A stretch of 63,979 nt of DNA, from the NCBI GenBank assembly GCA_902826635.1, contig CADEFQ010000016.1, positions 1-63,979 of the forward strand. The letters are read 5' to 3'. Numbering within the stretch: position 1 is the first letter of the stretch; each line of letters begins with the position of its first letter. A program made the translations under genes and the position numbers. Positions 45,068 through 55,613 of the stretch are shown one piece after another. Source of the DNA: an uncultured Pseudomonadota bacterium. Lineage in GTDB: Bacteria; Pseudomonadota; Gammaproteobacteria; Steroidobacterales; Steroidobacteraceae. Under the pieces are notes generated by a model. It made no database searches and was not told the origin of the DNA. It saw only the letters and a list, made by a program, of their open reading frames with translations.

Positions 45068-45862
45068 TCAGTGCTCATCAGCTTTCAGCTCCTTGAAGAA
45101 CCGGTCCCAGTCGGGCGGCGAACCGTTCGGATCGCCGATCACCTCGAAGGTCTTGCCACGCGCGTCCTTGCGGCCGAGCGCCTCGACCAGGATCGTCGCG
45201 ACTTCCGCGCGCGCGATCTGGCCCATCGCTTTCGGGTCGCCCTGCATCACCGTGACGCCGCCTTCCCCCGCCGCACCTTCGCGCAAGCCGCCCGGGCGCA
45301 CGATCGTGTACGGCACGCCGGAGGCGCGCAGCGCGTCTTCGCCGCGCTTCTTCCAGAGGAGCACGTTGTCGAGGATCTTGTTCAGCATGTGATCCGGATC
45401 GGTGACGCCCATCGAAGACTGCAACACGAACTGGCGCACGCCCGCCGCCCTGGCGCTGTCGGCGAGCGCTTTGACGGCGCCAAAATCGATGAGTTCCGGC
45501 TTGTTGTCGGGCTCCCGCCGGCTGTTCGAGCCGAGCGCGCTGATCACGTAGTCGACCCCGGCGACCGCCGCGGGCAGGCGGGCGCTTTCGCGCACGTCCG
45601 CCACCACGTAGGTCACGCGATCGCCGAAGAGCGCGCGAGCCCTGGCTTCGTCGCGCACGAGTGCGCGCACGGCGTACCCGCGTTCGAGCGCGAGGCGGAC
45701 GACTTCGCGGCCGGTGCCGCCGGTGGCGCCTGCGACGAGCACTGTTTCGGTCCGCGCGCGCGAATCGGCGCGCTCGCCGCCACCGGCACAGGCCGTCACG
45801 ACCGCCAACGCCGCGACCACCGCCGGCCGCATGGCGAGGTTCTTCATCCGATTGGATCGCAT
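45068..45862 (-). CDS. NAD(P)H-binding (NmrA-like atypical SDR) protein with lipoprotein signal
   Basis: A 264-aa protein from ATG 45860-45862, with AAAGGGGGC upstream. The first 25 residues are a signal peptide with a lipobox-like VTAC ([17 protein letters not shown]), then an NmrA/SDR-a5-type Rossmann domain with [54 protein letters not shown] and [12 protein letters not shown]. The combination is odd, because NAD(P)H is not thought to be available outside the cytoplasm. Related cytoplasmic proteins sense redox state or act as isomerases. It precedes the MFS gene and is divergent from the molybdenum hydroxylase genes, 51 bp away. Confidence 0.82.
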   Translation of the reverse strand: MRSNRMKNLAMRPAVVAALAVVTACAGGGERADSRARTETVLVAGATGGTGREVVRLALERGYAVRALVRDEARARALFGDRVTYVVADVRESARLPAAVAGVDYVISALGSNSRREPDNKPELIDFGAVKALADSARAAGVRQFVLQSSMGVTDPDHMLNKILDNVLLWKKRGEDALRASGVPYTIVRPGGLREGAAGEGGVTVMQGDPKAMGQIARAEVATILVEALGRKDARGKTFEVIGDPNGSPPDWDRFFKELKADEH

Positions 45863-45913
45863 GGCGCGTGCCCCCTTTGCCGCGAGCATAGCCAACCTCG
45901 TAACATCGGCGCC

Positions 45914-46378
45914 ATGATCACCCTCGAAATAAACGGCGCACGCCACGAGCTGGACGCCGATCCCGCCATGCCATTGCTCTGGGCGCTCCGCGATCTCGCC
46001 GGCTTGACCGGCACCAAGTACGGCTGCGGCAAGGCGCTCTGCGGCGCGTGCACCGTGCATCTCGACGGCGAACCGGTGCGCGCCTGCGTGACGCCCCTCG
46101 CGGCGGTGGAGGGCCGTCGCATCACCACGATCGAAGGCTTGTCGACCGACGGCAGCCACCCGGTGCAGCGCGCCTGGACCGAGCTCGACGTCGTGCAGTG
46201 CGGCTACTGCCAATCGGGGCAGATCATGTCGGCGGCGGCGCTGCTGGCAAGCGCGCCGAAACCCAGTGATGCCGACATCGATGCCGCGATGGCCGGCAAC
46301 CTCTGTCGCTGCGGCACGTATCAGCGCATCCGCGCGGCCATCAAGCGCGCGTCGGAACTGATGGAGGCGCCGCAGTGA
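45914..46378 (+). CDS. (2Fe-2S)-binding small subunit of a molybdenum hydroxylase (IorA-like)
   Basis: A 154-aa iron-sulfur subunit of the xanthine oxidase family. The plant-type ferredoxin cluster is bound by C38, C43, C46 and C58 ([11 protein letters not shown]...C), and the second cluster by C96, C99, C131 and C133 ([21 protein letters not shown]). It passes electrons from the Mo cofactor in the large subunit encoded next. The two-gene layout without a separate FAD subunit matches isoquinoline 1-oxidoreductase and related aldehyde dehydrogenases, which donate to a periplasmic cytochrome. Confidence 0.93.
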   Translation: MITLEINGARHELDADPAMPLLWALRDLAGLTGTKYGCGKALCGACTVHLDGEPVRACVTPLAAVEGRRITTIEGLSTDGSHPVQRAWTELDVVQCGYCQSGQIMSAAALLASAPKPSDADIDAAMAGNLCRCGTYQRIRAAIKRASELMEAPQ

Positions 46379-48543
46379 CCGCGCACACATCGGGCGAGGA
46401 CAGCGCGCGCACGAGCCGGCGCATGTTCCTCGTGGGCGGCGGGGTCGTCGCCACGGGCCTCCTCGTGCCGTGGTATTTCGCGGGCCGCGGCGCGCCGTCC
46501 GCGGGGATTGCCGCGACGCGCGGGCCGGGCCTTTCGGCGAATGCGTTCGTGCACGTCGCCCCCGACGACACCGTGACGGTGTGGCTCGCCAAGTCCGAGA
46601 TGGGCCAGGGCGTCTACACGGGCCTGACGCAAATCCTCGGCGAGGAACTCGACGTCGATCCGCGCCGGATCAAGGTCGAGTTCGCGCCGGTCGATGCCGC
46701 GTTCAACCATCCCCACGTCCCGATGCAGTTCACGGGCGGCAGCATGAGCACGAACTCGAGCTACGAGCAGCTGCGCAAGGCGGGCGCGACGGCGCGCGCG
46801 ATGCTGGTCGCGGCCGCCGCGCGGCGCTGGAGCCTCGCGGCCGCATCACTCGAGACCACCGACGGACAGGTCGTCGGTGGCGGCCAGCGTGCGAAGTATG
46901 GCGACCTCGCGATCGATGCCAGCGAGCTCGCACCCCCGCGCGACGTCACGCTCAAGGATCCGGCGAAGTTCCGCTACATCGGGCGTTCACTGCGGCGACT
47001 CGACAGCCCGCAGAAGATCACCGGCCGCGCACAGTTCGGCATCGACGTGATCCGCCCCGACATGGCGCACGCGGCGATTGCCCGCCCGCCGATGTTCGGC
47101 GGCGCGGTGCGCTCGGTCGACGATCGCGCCGCGCGCGCAGTCGCAGGCGTACTCGACGTGCGCCAGATTGCGGCGGGTGTCGCGGTGCTCGCGACCAACA
47201 CCTGGTCCGCGCGCCAGGGTCGCGACGCGCTCGAGATCGAGTGGGCGCCGGGCGCGGAGCCGGACTTTTCACTCGCGACGCTGCGCACGCGCTACCAGGC
47301 CCTGCTGCGCGAACCGGGCGCCATCGCAACGAACACAGGCGATGCGGCCGCCGCGCTCGGCAACGGGGCGCGCAGCCTCGATGTCGAATACGAGTTGCCG
47401 TACCTCGCGCACGCCTGCATGGAGCCGCTCAACTGCGTCGCGCAGGTCACGGAGCACAGTTGCGAGATCTGGACCGGCACGCAGATGCAGACCGCAGATC
47501 GCGACGCGGCCGCGGCGCTGCTCGGTTTCAAACCCGAACAGGTCTCGATCCATACGACTTTCCTCGGCGGTGGCTTCGGCCGCCGCGGCAATCCGCGCGC
47601 GGACTTCGTGCTCGAAGCGGTCGAGCTTGCGAAGGCGGCGGGTCGCCCGGTCAAGGTCACGTGGACTCGTGAAGACGACATGCGCGGCGGCTGGTACCGG
47701 CCTTTCGGCCTGAGTCGGGTGCGCGCAGCTGTCGACGCGGCGGGGCTGCCGATCGCGTGGCTGCACACGATTGCGGCGCAACCGGTGCTGCGCGGCACGC
47801 AATTCGAGGGTTTCATTCCGCCGGGCGCGCCGGACCCGACGGTGGCCGAAGGCGCCGCCGACATGCCGTACGCGATCGCGAACCTGCGCGTGGAAGTGCA
47901 CGAAGGCGCGTCGCCCGTTCCGGTGCAATGGTGGCGCTCGGTGGGGCATTCACACACCGGCTTTGCCGTGAACGGCGCGCTCGATGAACTGGCGCAGCTG
48001 GGCGGCCGCGATCCGCTCGAGCTGCGTCGCGCGCTGCTCGCGGGCAAGCCGCGCCATCTCGCGGTGCTGAACGCCGCGGCGCGCCGCGCGCGCTGGGGCG
48101 AGGCGCAGGAACCGGGGCACCATCTCGGCATCGCGCTGCAGGAATCGTTCGGCAGCATCGTCGCGCAGGTGGCCGAAGTCTCGGTCGAGCGCGGCGCCGT
48201 GCGCGTGCATCGCATCACCTGCGCCATCGACTGCGGCTTCGCGGTCAACCCGGGCGGCGTGATCGCGCAGATGGAAAGCGCGGTGGTCTTCGGCCTTTCC
48301 GCGGCCCTCTATGGCGAGATCGGCATCGAGCACGGCGGCGCCGTGCAATCGAATTTCGACGACTACCGGCTGCTGCGCATCAGCGAGATGCCGTTCGTCG
48401 ACACGATCCTCGTCGCAAGCGACGGCCCGATGGGCGGCGCGGGCGAACCCGGCGTGCCGCCGGTCGCCCCTGCCGTCTGCAATGCGATCTTTGCGGCGAC
48501 CGGCAAGCGAATCCGGCGATTGCCGATCACATCTTCCCTGTGA
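46375..48543 (+). CDS. Molybdopterin-binding large subunit of a xanthine dehydrogenase-family enzyme (IorB-like), Tat-exported
   Basis: A 722-aa large subunit. The N-terminus has a twin-arginine motif ([10 protein letters not shown], residues 14-23) and a hydrophobic stretch, so the enzyme should be exported with its small subunit. Mo-cofactor features include [12 protein letters not shown], the [22 protein letters not shown] loop, [23 protein letters not shown] and [19 protein letters not shown] with the catalytic Glu. GTG 46375 overlaps the small-subunit stop. It oxidises an aldehyde or N-heterocycle with water as oxygen source; the substrate cannot be named. Its 3' end overlaps the convergent peptidase gene by 17 bases. 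Confidence 0.93.
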   Translation: MTAHTSGEDSARTSRRMFLVGGGVVATGLLVPWYFAGRGAPSAGIAATRGPGLSANAFVHVAPDDTVTVWLAKSEMGQGVYTGLTQILGEELDVDPRRIKVEFAPVDAAFNHPHVPMQFTGGSMSTNSSYEQLRKAGATARAMLVAAAARRWSLAAASLETTDGQVVGGGQRAKYGDLAIDASELAPPRDVTLKDPAKFRYIGRSLRRLDSPQKITGRAQFGIDVIRPDMAHAAIARPPMFGGAVRSVDDRAARAVAGVLDVRQIAAGVAVLATNTWSARQGRDALEIEWAPGAEPDFSLATLRTRYQALLREPGAIATNTGDAAAALGNGARSLDVEYELPYLAHACMEPLNCVAQVTEHSCEIWTGTQMQTADRDAAAALLGFKPEQVSIHTTFLGGGFGRRGNPRADFVLEAVELAKAAGRPVKVTWTREDDMRGGWYRPFGLSRVRAAVDAAGLPIAWLHTIAAQPVLRGTQFEGFIPPGAPDPTVAEGAADMPYAIANLRVEVHEGASPVPVQWWRSVGHSHTGFAVNGALDELAQLGGRDPLELRRALLAGKPRHLAVLNAAARRARWGEAQEPGHHLGIALQESFGSIVAQVAEVSVERGAVRVHRITCAIDCGFAVNPGGVIAQMESAVVFGLSAALYGEIGIEHGGAVQSNFDDYRLLRISEMPFVDTILVASDGPMGGAGEPGVPPVAPAVCNAIFAATGKRIRRLPITSSL

Positions 48544-49834
48544 GGTAGTCGACCGTGAGTTGCGTGAGCGCACGCACGCCCACGGGCAGCGCGCTCTCGT
48601 CGATGTAGAAAAGCGGTGAATGGTTCTCGGCGACCGAGGCCATCGGCACGCCGGGCTTCGCCACGCCGACGAAGAAAAAGAGGCTCGGTACTTCACGCGC
48701 GAAGAACGAGAAATCTTCCGACGGCGTCTGCAGGCCGATCTCCTTCAGCTTCCCCGCTCCCGCCACTCGCGCAAGGGTCGGCAGCGCGCGCTTCGTGAGC
48801 GCAGGATCATTCCAGGTGACGGGGTTCGGCCGGCCGGTCAGTTCAAACTTCGCGCTCGCGCCGCTCGACGCGGCAACATGGCTCACCGTGCGCTCGACGC
48901 GCGCGAGGATGTCTTTGCGCTGTTCGGGATCGAAAGTGCGGATCGTCCCCAGCATTTCCACCGTGTCCGGAATGATGTTGCCGCGCACGCCGCCGCGGAC
49001 CGTGCCGACCGTGACGATCGCGGGATTCTGCGTGAGGTCGATCTGGCGACTCACGACCGTCTGCAATGCCGTGATGATCTGCGCCGATGCAACGATCGGA
49101 TCGACGCCCATCCACGGGCGCGCGCCGTGCGTCTGCCGACCGGTCACGACCAGGCGAAAGCCATCGGAGCCCGCCATGAAGGCGCCGGGCCGGTAGCCGA
49201 TCTCGCCCACCGGCTTGGTCGCCCACATGTGCAGTCCGAATACCACTTCGGGCTTGTCGGTCGCGAACACGCCTTCCTTCAGCATCAACGGCGCGCCGCC
49301 CTCCTCGCCCTCGGGCGGGCCTTCTTCGGCCGGCTGAAAGATGAACAGGACCTTGCCCGGCAATTCCGCGCGCAGGCCGGCGAGAATTTCCGCGACACCC
49401 ATCAGCATCGCCGTGTGCGCATCGTGGCCACAGGCGTGCATCACGCCGACCGTTTCACCGCGATAGGTGGTCGTGACGGTCGAACGAAACGGCACGTCGG
49501 TCTGCTCGACCACCGGCAACGCATCCATGTCGGCGCGAAGCGCAATGGTAGGCCCGGGCCGCCCGCCTTCGAGTACGGCGACGACACCGGTTTTCGCAAC
49601 TCCGGTCTGCACTTTGAGTCCGAGGCGGCGCAGATGTTCCGCGACGATGCCGGACGTGCGCACCTCGTGGTTCGACAGTTCGGGGTGCGCGTGGAAATCG
49701 CGCCGCCACGCGACGACGCGTGGCGTCTCCTTCACCACGAGCGCAGCGATGGCCGTATCGCCGGTATCCGCCACGGACACGGCACTGGCCGCGGCGCAGA
49801 GACCCGCCACGATGGTCGTTAGAAGCGTTCTCAT
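48527..49834 (-). CDS. Secreted M20-family amidohydrolase/peptidase (hippurate hydrolase-like)
   Basis: A 435-aa M20D enzyme with a signal peptide ([22 protein letters not shown]). Metal-binding blocks are visible: [24 protein letters not shown] and [19 protein letters not shown], with PSEDFSFF supplying a late acidic/His region. It cleaves an amide, such as an N-acyl amino acid, in the periplasm. A short N-terminal segment ([19 protein letters not shown]) is the family marker. Overlap with the convergent molybdenum hydroxylase gene is 17 bases. It is divergent from a glycosyltransferase gene. Confidence 0.92.
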   Translation of the reverse strand: MRTLLTTIVAGLCAAASAVSVADTGDTAIAALVVKETPRVVAWRRDFHAHPELSNHEVRTSGIVAEHLRRLGLKVQTGVAKTGVVAVLEGGRPGPTIALRADMDALPVVEQTDVPFRSTVTTTYRGETVGVMHACGHDAHTAMLMGVAEILAGLRAELPGKVLFIFQPAEEGPPEGEEGGAPLMLKEGVFATDKPEVVFGLHMWATKPVGEIGYRPGAFMAGSDGFRLVVTGRQTHGARPWMGVDPIVASAQIITALQTVVSRQIDLTQNPAIVTVGTVRGGVRGNIIPDTVEMLGTIRTFDPEQRKDILARVERTVSHVAASSGASAKFELTGRPNPVTWNDPALTKRALPTLARVAGAGKLKEIGLQTPSEDFSFFAREVPSLFFFVGVAKPGVPMASVAENHSPLFYIDESALPVGVRALTQLTVDYLTGKM

Positions 49835-49917
49835 GGCGCAAGCTTGACACAGTCGCGCGGGGCGGGTGCAATCGTGCTACCCGGCCCGGGTGCGGGAGAG
49901 TCGACGCGAACAGAACC

Positions 49918-51051
49918 ATGCATGTCGTCGATACAACCGTTTTTTTCTCGCCCACGAGTGGGGGCGTCAAGCGTTACCTCACGGCGAAGCACGCGTGGTA
50001 CGCGAAGCGCCTGCCCCTGAGCCACACGCTGCTCGTCCCCGGCGAGCGCGAGCAATTCGTCCCCGGTGGCATCTCGACCCTGCGCGGCATCAAGGTTCCC
50101 GGCACGTTCAATTACCGCCTGCCGCTCGACCCGCAGCGCTGGTCGGCGATGCTCGCGGCGCTCGAACCCGACCTGATTGAAGTCGGCGATGCCTTCCATC
50201 CCGCGTGGTGCGCGGCGCAGGTCGCGCAGCGCCGTGGCATTCCCCTGGTCGCGTTCTTCCATTCGAACCTGCCGCAGCTCGTCGCGCAGCGCTGCGGCAC
50301 GACACTCGGTCGGGGCTTCGCGCGTTACGTGCGTTGGCTCTATGCGCGCTACGACGCCGTGCTCGCACCGAGCCGCTACATGCGCGACTATCTGCAAGGC
50401 TTGGGTGTCGCGCGCGTCGCCTGCCAGCCGCTCGGCGTCGACGTCGAGACCTTCAACCCCGCGCAGCGCACGCTCAATGTCCGCCGCGAACTCGGCCTGC
50501 CGGAGCGCACGCGCCTGCTCGTGTACGCGGGCCGTTTCTCGGGCGAGAAGAACCTGCCGGTGCTGTGCGAGGCATTCGCGCGGCTGGGCGCGCCCTACCA
50601 CCTGCTGCTGATCGGCGGCGGCGAATCGAAGGCCTACGCGCCCAATGTCACCGCGATGCCCTATCGACGTGACAGCGGCGAGCTCGCACGCTGGATCGCC
50701 TCCTGCGACGCCCTCGTGCACGCGGGTACGCGGGAAACTTTCGGGCTCGTGATCGTCGAAGCGCTCGCCTGCGGGCGACCGGTGGTTGCAACGCGCGCAG
50801 GCGCGATTCCCGAACTCGTCGATGAACGCGTCGGGCTGCTCGCCGAACCGGACAGCGCGGCGAGCTTTGCGGACACGATCGCGGCGCTGTACGACCGCGA
50901 CCTCGCGGCACTCGGTAGCGCAGCGCGCGAGCGGGCGCTGCGCCTCAGCTGGACACAGGCCTTCCAGACACAGCTCGCAACCTACGCTTCCCTCGGCGTG
51001 CGCGGGCGCGAGTCTCGGCCGGCGCAGCGGCCAATCCCGGAATTCCGCTGA
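49918..51051 (+). CDS. Glycosyltransferase family 4 protein
   Basis: A 377-aa GT-B fold transferase. Residues 1-180 form the acceptor domain (TTVFFSPTSGGVKRYLTAKHAWY, FHSNLPQLVA). The nucleotide-sugar domain has VYAGRFSGEKNLPVLCEAFARLG, LIGGG and GTRETFGLVIVEALACGRPVVATRAG, the EX7E-type motif of GT4. Clear extension of a cell-envelope glycolipid or polysaccharide is expected, but the sugar and acceptor are not known. No other polysaccharide genes are nearby. ATG 49918 is preceded by a GGAG-containing stretch (49894-49898). Confidence 0.9.
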   Translation: MHVVDTTVFFSPTSGGVKRYLTAKHAWYAKRLPLSHTLLVPGEREQFVPGGISTLRGIKVPGTFNYRLPLDPQRWSAMLAALEPDLIEVGDAFHPAWCAAQVAQRRGIPLVAFFHSNLPQLVAQRCGTTLGRGFARYVRWLYARYDAVLAPSRYMRDYLQGLGVARVACQPLGVDVETFNPAQRTLNVRRELGLPERTRLLVYAGRFSGEKNLPVLCEAFARLGAPYHLLLIGGGESKAYAPNVTAMPYRRDSGELARWIASCDALVHAGTRETFGLVIVEALACGRPVVATRAGAIPELVDERVGLLAEPDSAASFADTIAALYDRDLAALGSAARERALRLSWTQAFQTQLATYASLGVRGRESRPAQRPIPEFR

Positions 51052-51069
51052 TTCGATCCGCGCGGCTGA

Positions 51070-52089
51070 TCAGGCCGCGAGCGTGTACAGCGCGATTTCG
51101 CCGTTCTCGCACGCAGCGGCGACCTGCCGGCTGTCGGGCGACCACGCGACGGCGCAGAGCGGCGCACCGAGGAGGTGCGCGTCGAGCGCCTGGTTCGTGC
51201 TTCCCGGACGCCAGAGCGAAAGCCGCCAGTCACGACCCCCCGAGACGAGGTGGCCCCCTTCGCGCTGGAACGCGACCGCCGTGATGCGATCGGTGTGCCC
51301 TTCCAGCTGCACCGGCCGCGTGCCTTCGGGGCCCTTGCCGCCGAAATCCCACAGCACCACGCCCGGTCCGCCGCCCGTGGCGAGCCAGCGGCTGTTCGCG
51401 CTCCAACTCGTCTCGCGCACTTTCGTCGCGTAACCCGACATCTGCGAATGATGGCCGCCGGGTCGGCGCCAGAAATGCACGCTCGCATCCTGCATGCCGC
51501 AGGCGATCACCTTGCCGTTCGGGCTCCACGCGAGCGTGAGCGGCGCGCCCTTCCACGGCAGCGCCTCGGTCGAAAACCGGCCGCTCGCGATGCTGTGCAC
51601 CCACACGCCACCAAAGGCCGCCGCGCCGAGGCGCTTCGCGCCGTCCCACGCGATCGCCGCGACCACGCCGCCGTGCGCGTCGAAGCCGTGCAACGCCTCT
51701 CCCGCTTCCGACCACAGGTCGACGCGTTTTGCGCTCGCTGCGGCGAGGAGATTTCCGCCGGGCTGAAACGCGAGATGCTCGACCCAGGCCTTGCCGGGCG
51801 CGCTCCGGTGCAGCAGCTCGCCGTCCGGCAGGCGCCACTGCGCGATCGTGCAGTCCTGGCCGGCGGTCGCGACGCGTGTGCCATCCGCGCGGCAGGCCAC
51901 GGCGAGCACGCCGTTTTCATGCTGCCCGATCACGCGGCGCGCGCCATCGCCCACCGCGAGCACGCTCACCTCGCCGGACGCGGCGCCGACGATGAGCTGC
52001 GCGCCATTCGGCAGCCACGCGATCACCGTCGGAAAATCGCCCACTTGCGCGGTCCACAGCGCGTCGAGCCGCGCCGGCTTCAGTTTCAT
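51070..52089 (-). CDS. WD40 repeat protein
   Basis: A 339-aa beta-propeller protein. Seven repeats can be followed by their recurring ends: VSVLAVGDG, IAQWRLPDGE, VDLWSEAG, VWVHSIASG, VHFWRRPGG, VVLWDFGGKG, LSLWRPGS and a closing IALYTL. No enzyme domain or signal peptide is attached, so it is probably a cytoplasmic scaffold. It is the last gene of a seven-gene minus-strand operon and follows the CobW GTPase by about 15 bases; this pairing appears in other proteobacteria and suggests a partner of the metallochaperone. ATG 52087-52089 is chosen over GTG 52092. Confidence 0.88.
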   Translation of the reverse strand: MKLKPARLDALWTAQVGDFPTVIAWLPNGAQLIVGAASGEVSVLAVGDGARRVIGQHENGVLAVACRADGTRVATAGQDCTIAQWRLPDGELLHRSAPGKAWVEHLAFQPGGNLLAAASAKRVDLWSEAGEALHGFDAHGGVVAAIAWDGAKRLGAAAFGGVWVHSIASGRFSTEALPWKGAPLTLAWSPNGKVIACGMQDASVHFWRRPGGHHSQMSGYATKVRETSWSANSRWLATGGGPGVVLWDFGGKGPEGTRPVQLEGHTDRITAVAFQREGGHLVSGGRDWRLSLWRPGSTNQALDAHLLGAPLCAVAWSPDSRQVAAACENGEIALYTLAA

Positions 52090-52105
52090 CACGACTGCGC
52101 GCCCC

Positions 52106-53473
<1,368 letters not shown>

Positions 53474-53489
53474 GTCTTGCAGTTGTCCG

Positions 53490-53933
53490 TCAGCCGCGCG
53501 AAACGAGCCACACGCCGCCGAGCAGCAGCGCGCAACCGGCCACGCGCGCGAGCGTGACAGGCTGCTGGGGAAAACCGAGCCAGCCGTTCTGGTCGACGAT
53601 CAGCGCCGCGGCAAGCTGGCCGAACACGGTGATCGCGAGCAGCAGCGTGGCGCCGAGTTTCGGACCCGCGACCGTGACGGTGGCGACATAGAACGCGCCG
53701 AGCAGGCCGCCGAACCAGGCCCACCAGGGCACGCCCGCGATCGCCTCCCGCGAGGGCACCGGTGTGCGCATCACGAGCAGGAAGGCCATCAGCGCGAGGA
53801 TGCCGACCGTGAAATTCGCGAACGCCGCGGCGCCCGCTGACTGGAACGCGGTGCGTAACGCCGCATTGAGCCCGACCTGGATCGTGAGCCCGAAGCCCGC
53901 GGCGAGCACGAGCAGCCAGAGCGTCGCTTGCAC
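53490..53933 (-). CDS. DMT-family transporter, YdcZ/DUF606 type
   Basis: A 147-aa membrane protein with about five helices. It starts at GTG 53931-53933, one base after the upstream gene's stop. Family features are [64 protein letters not shown] and [29 protein letters not shown]. Proteins of this size are half-transporters that work as dimers or with a second copy. The substrate is unknown; export of the product of the ATP-grasp/methyltransferase genes upstream is a guess. Confidence 0.86.
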   Translation of the reverse strand: MQATLWLLVLAAGFGLTIQVGLNAALRTAFQSAGAAAFANFTVGILALMAFLLVMRTPVPSREAIAGVPWWAWFGGLLGAFYVATVTVAGPKLGATLLLAITVFGQLAAALIVDQNGWLGFPQQPVTLARVAGCALLLGGVWLVSRG

Positions 53934-53934
53934 G

Positions 53935-54324
53935 TCAGCGGCCCCGCAGGGCGAACAGCAGTCGACGGCCGAGCGGCGAGGCGACGACCCGGGGCAACCA
54001 CCACCACGCGAGCCGGCGCAACCGCGGCGCTGCGTGTCGCGGGAGCAGGGTTCGCAGTGAGACCGACACGTCGCGATGGAGATACGCCTCGCGCGCGTGC
54101 ACGATGAACTCGCCGCGCGCGGTGCGCACCGACCACGCGCGACCGGCCGGCTCGGCCTCACTGACCTCGGCGTATTCGAGATCGTCCGGCACATCGCCCG
54201 CGGCGCCGGCGAACGCGAGTTCGGTGGCGTTCGAGCAAGTACCGACTTCGCGGCCGGCGAGGATCAGGTTGAGGGGGCCGGAGGCGGGCCGAACGGCCTG
54301 CACGCCGGAAAGACTGGCGATCAT
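53935..54324 (-). CDS. Hypothetical protein (129 aa)
   Basis: I do not recognise a family. The sequence has a beta-rich front (MIASLSGVQAVRPASGPLNLILAGREVG), an acidic middle (DDLEYAEVSEAEPAG), and an Arg-rich amphipathic end (LRTLLPRHAAPRLRRLAWWWLPRVVASPLGRRLLFALRGR) that could lie on the inner face of the membrane. There is no signal peptide. It is in the middle of a minus-strand operon, 26 bases after the previous gene and directly before the DMT transporter. Its reading frame is supported by that spacing and by the near-overlap with its neighbour. Confidence 0.65.
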   Translation of the reverse strand: MIASLSGVQAVRPASGPLNLILAGREVGTCSNATELAFAGAAGDVPDDLEYAEVSEAEPAGRAWSVRTARGEFIVHAREAYLHRDVSVSLRTLLPRHAAPRLRRLAWWWLPRVVASPLGRRLLFALRGR

Positions 54325-54350
54325 CCGCCAAGGATAGCGCAAGCCGCGGC

Positions 54351-55004
54351 TCAGCCGCCGACCGGTGAGAACGACTCCGCAAGGATGATCTCGCAGGCGC
54401 CGGCGCCCGTATCGTCGCGCCGCAACGAGGTGCGCGCCGAGCCCCCGTCGGGGCCGTCCACGTCGACCAGCTCTCCTTCGAGCCGCACGACCTCGCCCAC
54501 CCGCACGCGGCGCAGTGCGCGATCGACCGCGGCGCTCGCGGGCACGATATGCCAGTTCGCCGAATGCGATTCGATTTCGCCGCGCGGCAGCGGCAACTCG
54601 TCGGCGTGCCAGTAGTAGAAGCGGTTCGACTGCGAAATATCGAACGCCGCGAGGACCGCGCTGTCCGACATCGGCCCCCAGCCGACCGCCAGGTCGACCG
54701 GCGCAATGGGCGCCAGCGCATCGATGTAGTACCGCTCGCGCGCGAGCACGCGCACGGTGGCGCTGAAGCGCGCCCGCGGCGTCAGGTGGTAATCGTGACC
54801 GGCGTCGAGCGGCCCGGCCGCGCCGGGCGCGGACGCGTCGAGCGCGGTCTGCACCGGCTCGCCGGGCGCGATGACGCCCGGGCGCCGATCGAGCGGCCGG
54901 CTCGCCGCCCATTGATACCCCGCCAGCAGCACCGCCGCGATGACGAGCAACCCTTTCCAGCCCGGAAACGCGCCGGACTCGCGGCCGTGACGCCCGCCCC
55001 GCAT
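54351..55004 (-). CDS. Hypothetical membrane-anchored protein (217 aa)
   Basis: ATG 55002-55004 overlaps the methyltransferase TGA by one base. The product has a short basic start, one N-terminal helix (GWKGLLVIAAVLLAGYQWAA, about residues 15-34) and a periplasmic domain. That domain contains YYIDALAPIAPVDLAVGWGPMSDS, FYYWHADELPLP and a GEVVRLEGELVDVDGPDG segment resembling an OB-like beta strand pair. I do not know the family. Conserved-looking motifs and operon location indicate a real gene working at the membrane with its neighbours. Confidence 0.7.
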   Translation of the reverse strand: MRGGRHGRESGAFPGWKGLLVIAAVLLAGYQWAASRPLDRRPGVIAPGEPVQTALDASAPGAAGPLDAGHDYHLTPRARFSATVRVLARERYYIDALAPIAPVDLAVGWGPMSDSAVLAAFDISQSNRFYYWHADELPLPRGEIESHSANWHIVPASAAVDRALRRVRVGEVVRLEGELVDVDGPDGGSARTSLRRDDTGAGACEIILAESFSPVGG

Positions 55005-55600
55005 CACACTGCCCGCCCCACCGTCTCGAGTTCCCACAGCGGCAACGGCGCGCTCTTGCGCAGCCAGAAGCCCGCGCCGACTTCGCGAAAGCCACGCCGC
55101 AGTCGCGTGCGATACCACTCGGCCCGTCGCAACCGGACATGCGGATCAGTGCGCGTCTGGTCGCAGTTCTCCCGCCAGTCGGCCTCGGTCAGCGCGCTGA
55201 AATAGAGTAGCCCGCGACAGAGGCGCGCGAGATTCGCGAGCGCGCTCGCGGCCCTGCGGTCATCGAGGTACTGCAGCACGTCGTAGCAGATCACGAGGTC
55301 GTAGGGCCGCTCGCTCCGATGCGCCTCGATGGATGACTGCAGCCACCCGTACTTGCCGCACAGATACGCGCTCACCTCGATGCCGGTGTATTCCGCCCTC
55401 GGGAGCGCGCGTTTCAGCGGCGCGCGCAGCAGCCCGACGCCGCAGCCCGCATCGAGCAGGCGTCTCACCGGCAGCCCGATATGGGCCGCATAGGCGGCGA
55501 TGAAGCGGGCACGCGCGCTCATTTCCGCCCGCGAAGTCACGCTGCTTGCGGGGTCGATGTAATAGCGCTCGTAGTATTCACGATCGAAACGGCCGTCCAT
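55004..55600 (-). CDS. Class I SAM-dependent methyltransferase
   Basis: A 198-aa methyltransferase. The start at ATG 55598-55600 is fixed by a perfect AGGAGGT (55605-55611) five bases upstream, which rules out the longer frame. Residues about 40-50 (RRLLDAGCGVG) are motif I, YTGIEVSAYL motif II, and DLVICYDVLQYLDD motif IV. It begins MDGRFDREYYERYYIDP, as in many small-molecule methyltransferases. It follows a PurD-like ATP-grasp gene by 13 bases. The methyl acceptor is unknown; it could be the ligated product of that enzyme. Confidence 0.88.
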   Translation of the reverse strand: MDGRFDREYYERYYIDPASSVTSRAEMSARARFIAAYAAHIGLPVRRLLDAGCGVGLLRAPLKRALPRAEYTGIEVSAYLCGKYGWLQSSIEAHRSERPYDLVICYDVLQYLDDRRAASALANLARLCRGLLYFSALTEADWRENCDQTRTDPHVRLRRAEWYRTRLRRGFREVGAGFWLRKSAPLPLWELETVGRAV

Positions 55601-55604
55601 GCGG

Positions 55605-55611
55605 ACCTCCT
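55605..55611 (-). promoter_or_regulatory. Consensus Shine-Dalgarno that fixes the methyltransferase start
   Basis: The minus strand reads AGGAGGT here, four bases from ATG 55598-55600. It excludes the 28-residue N-terminal extension of the open frame. Confidence 0.8.
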
Positions 55612-55613
55612 GC

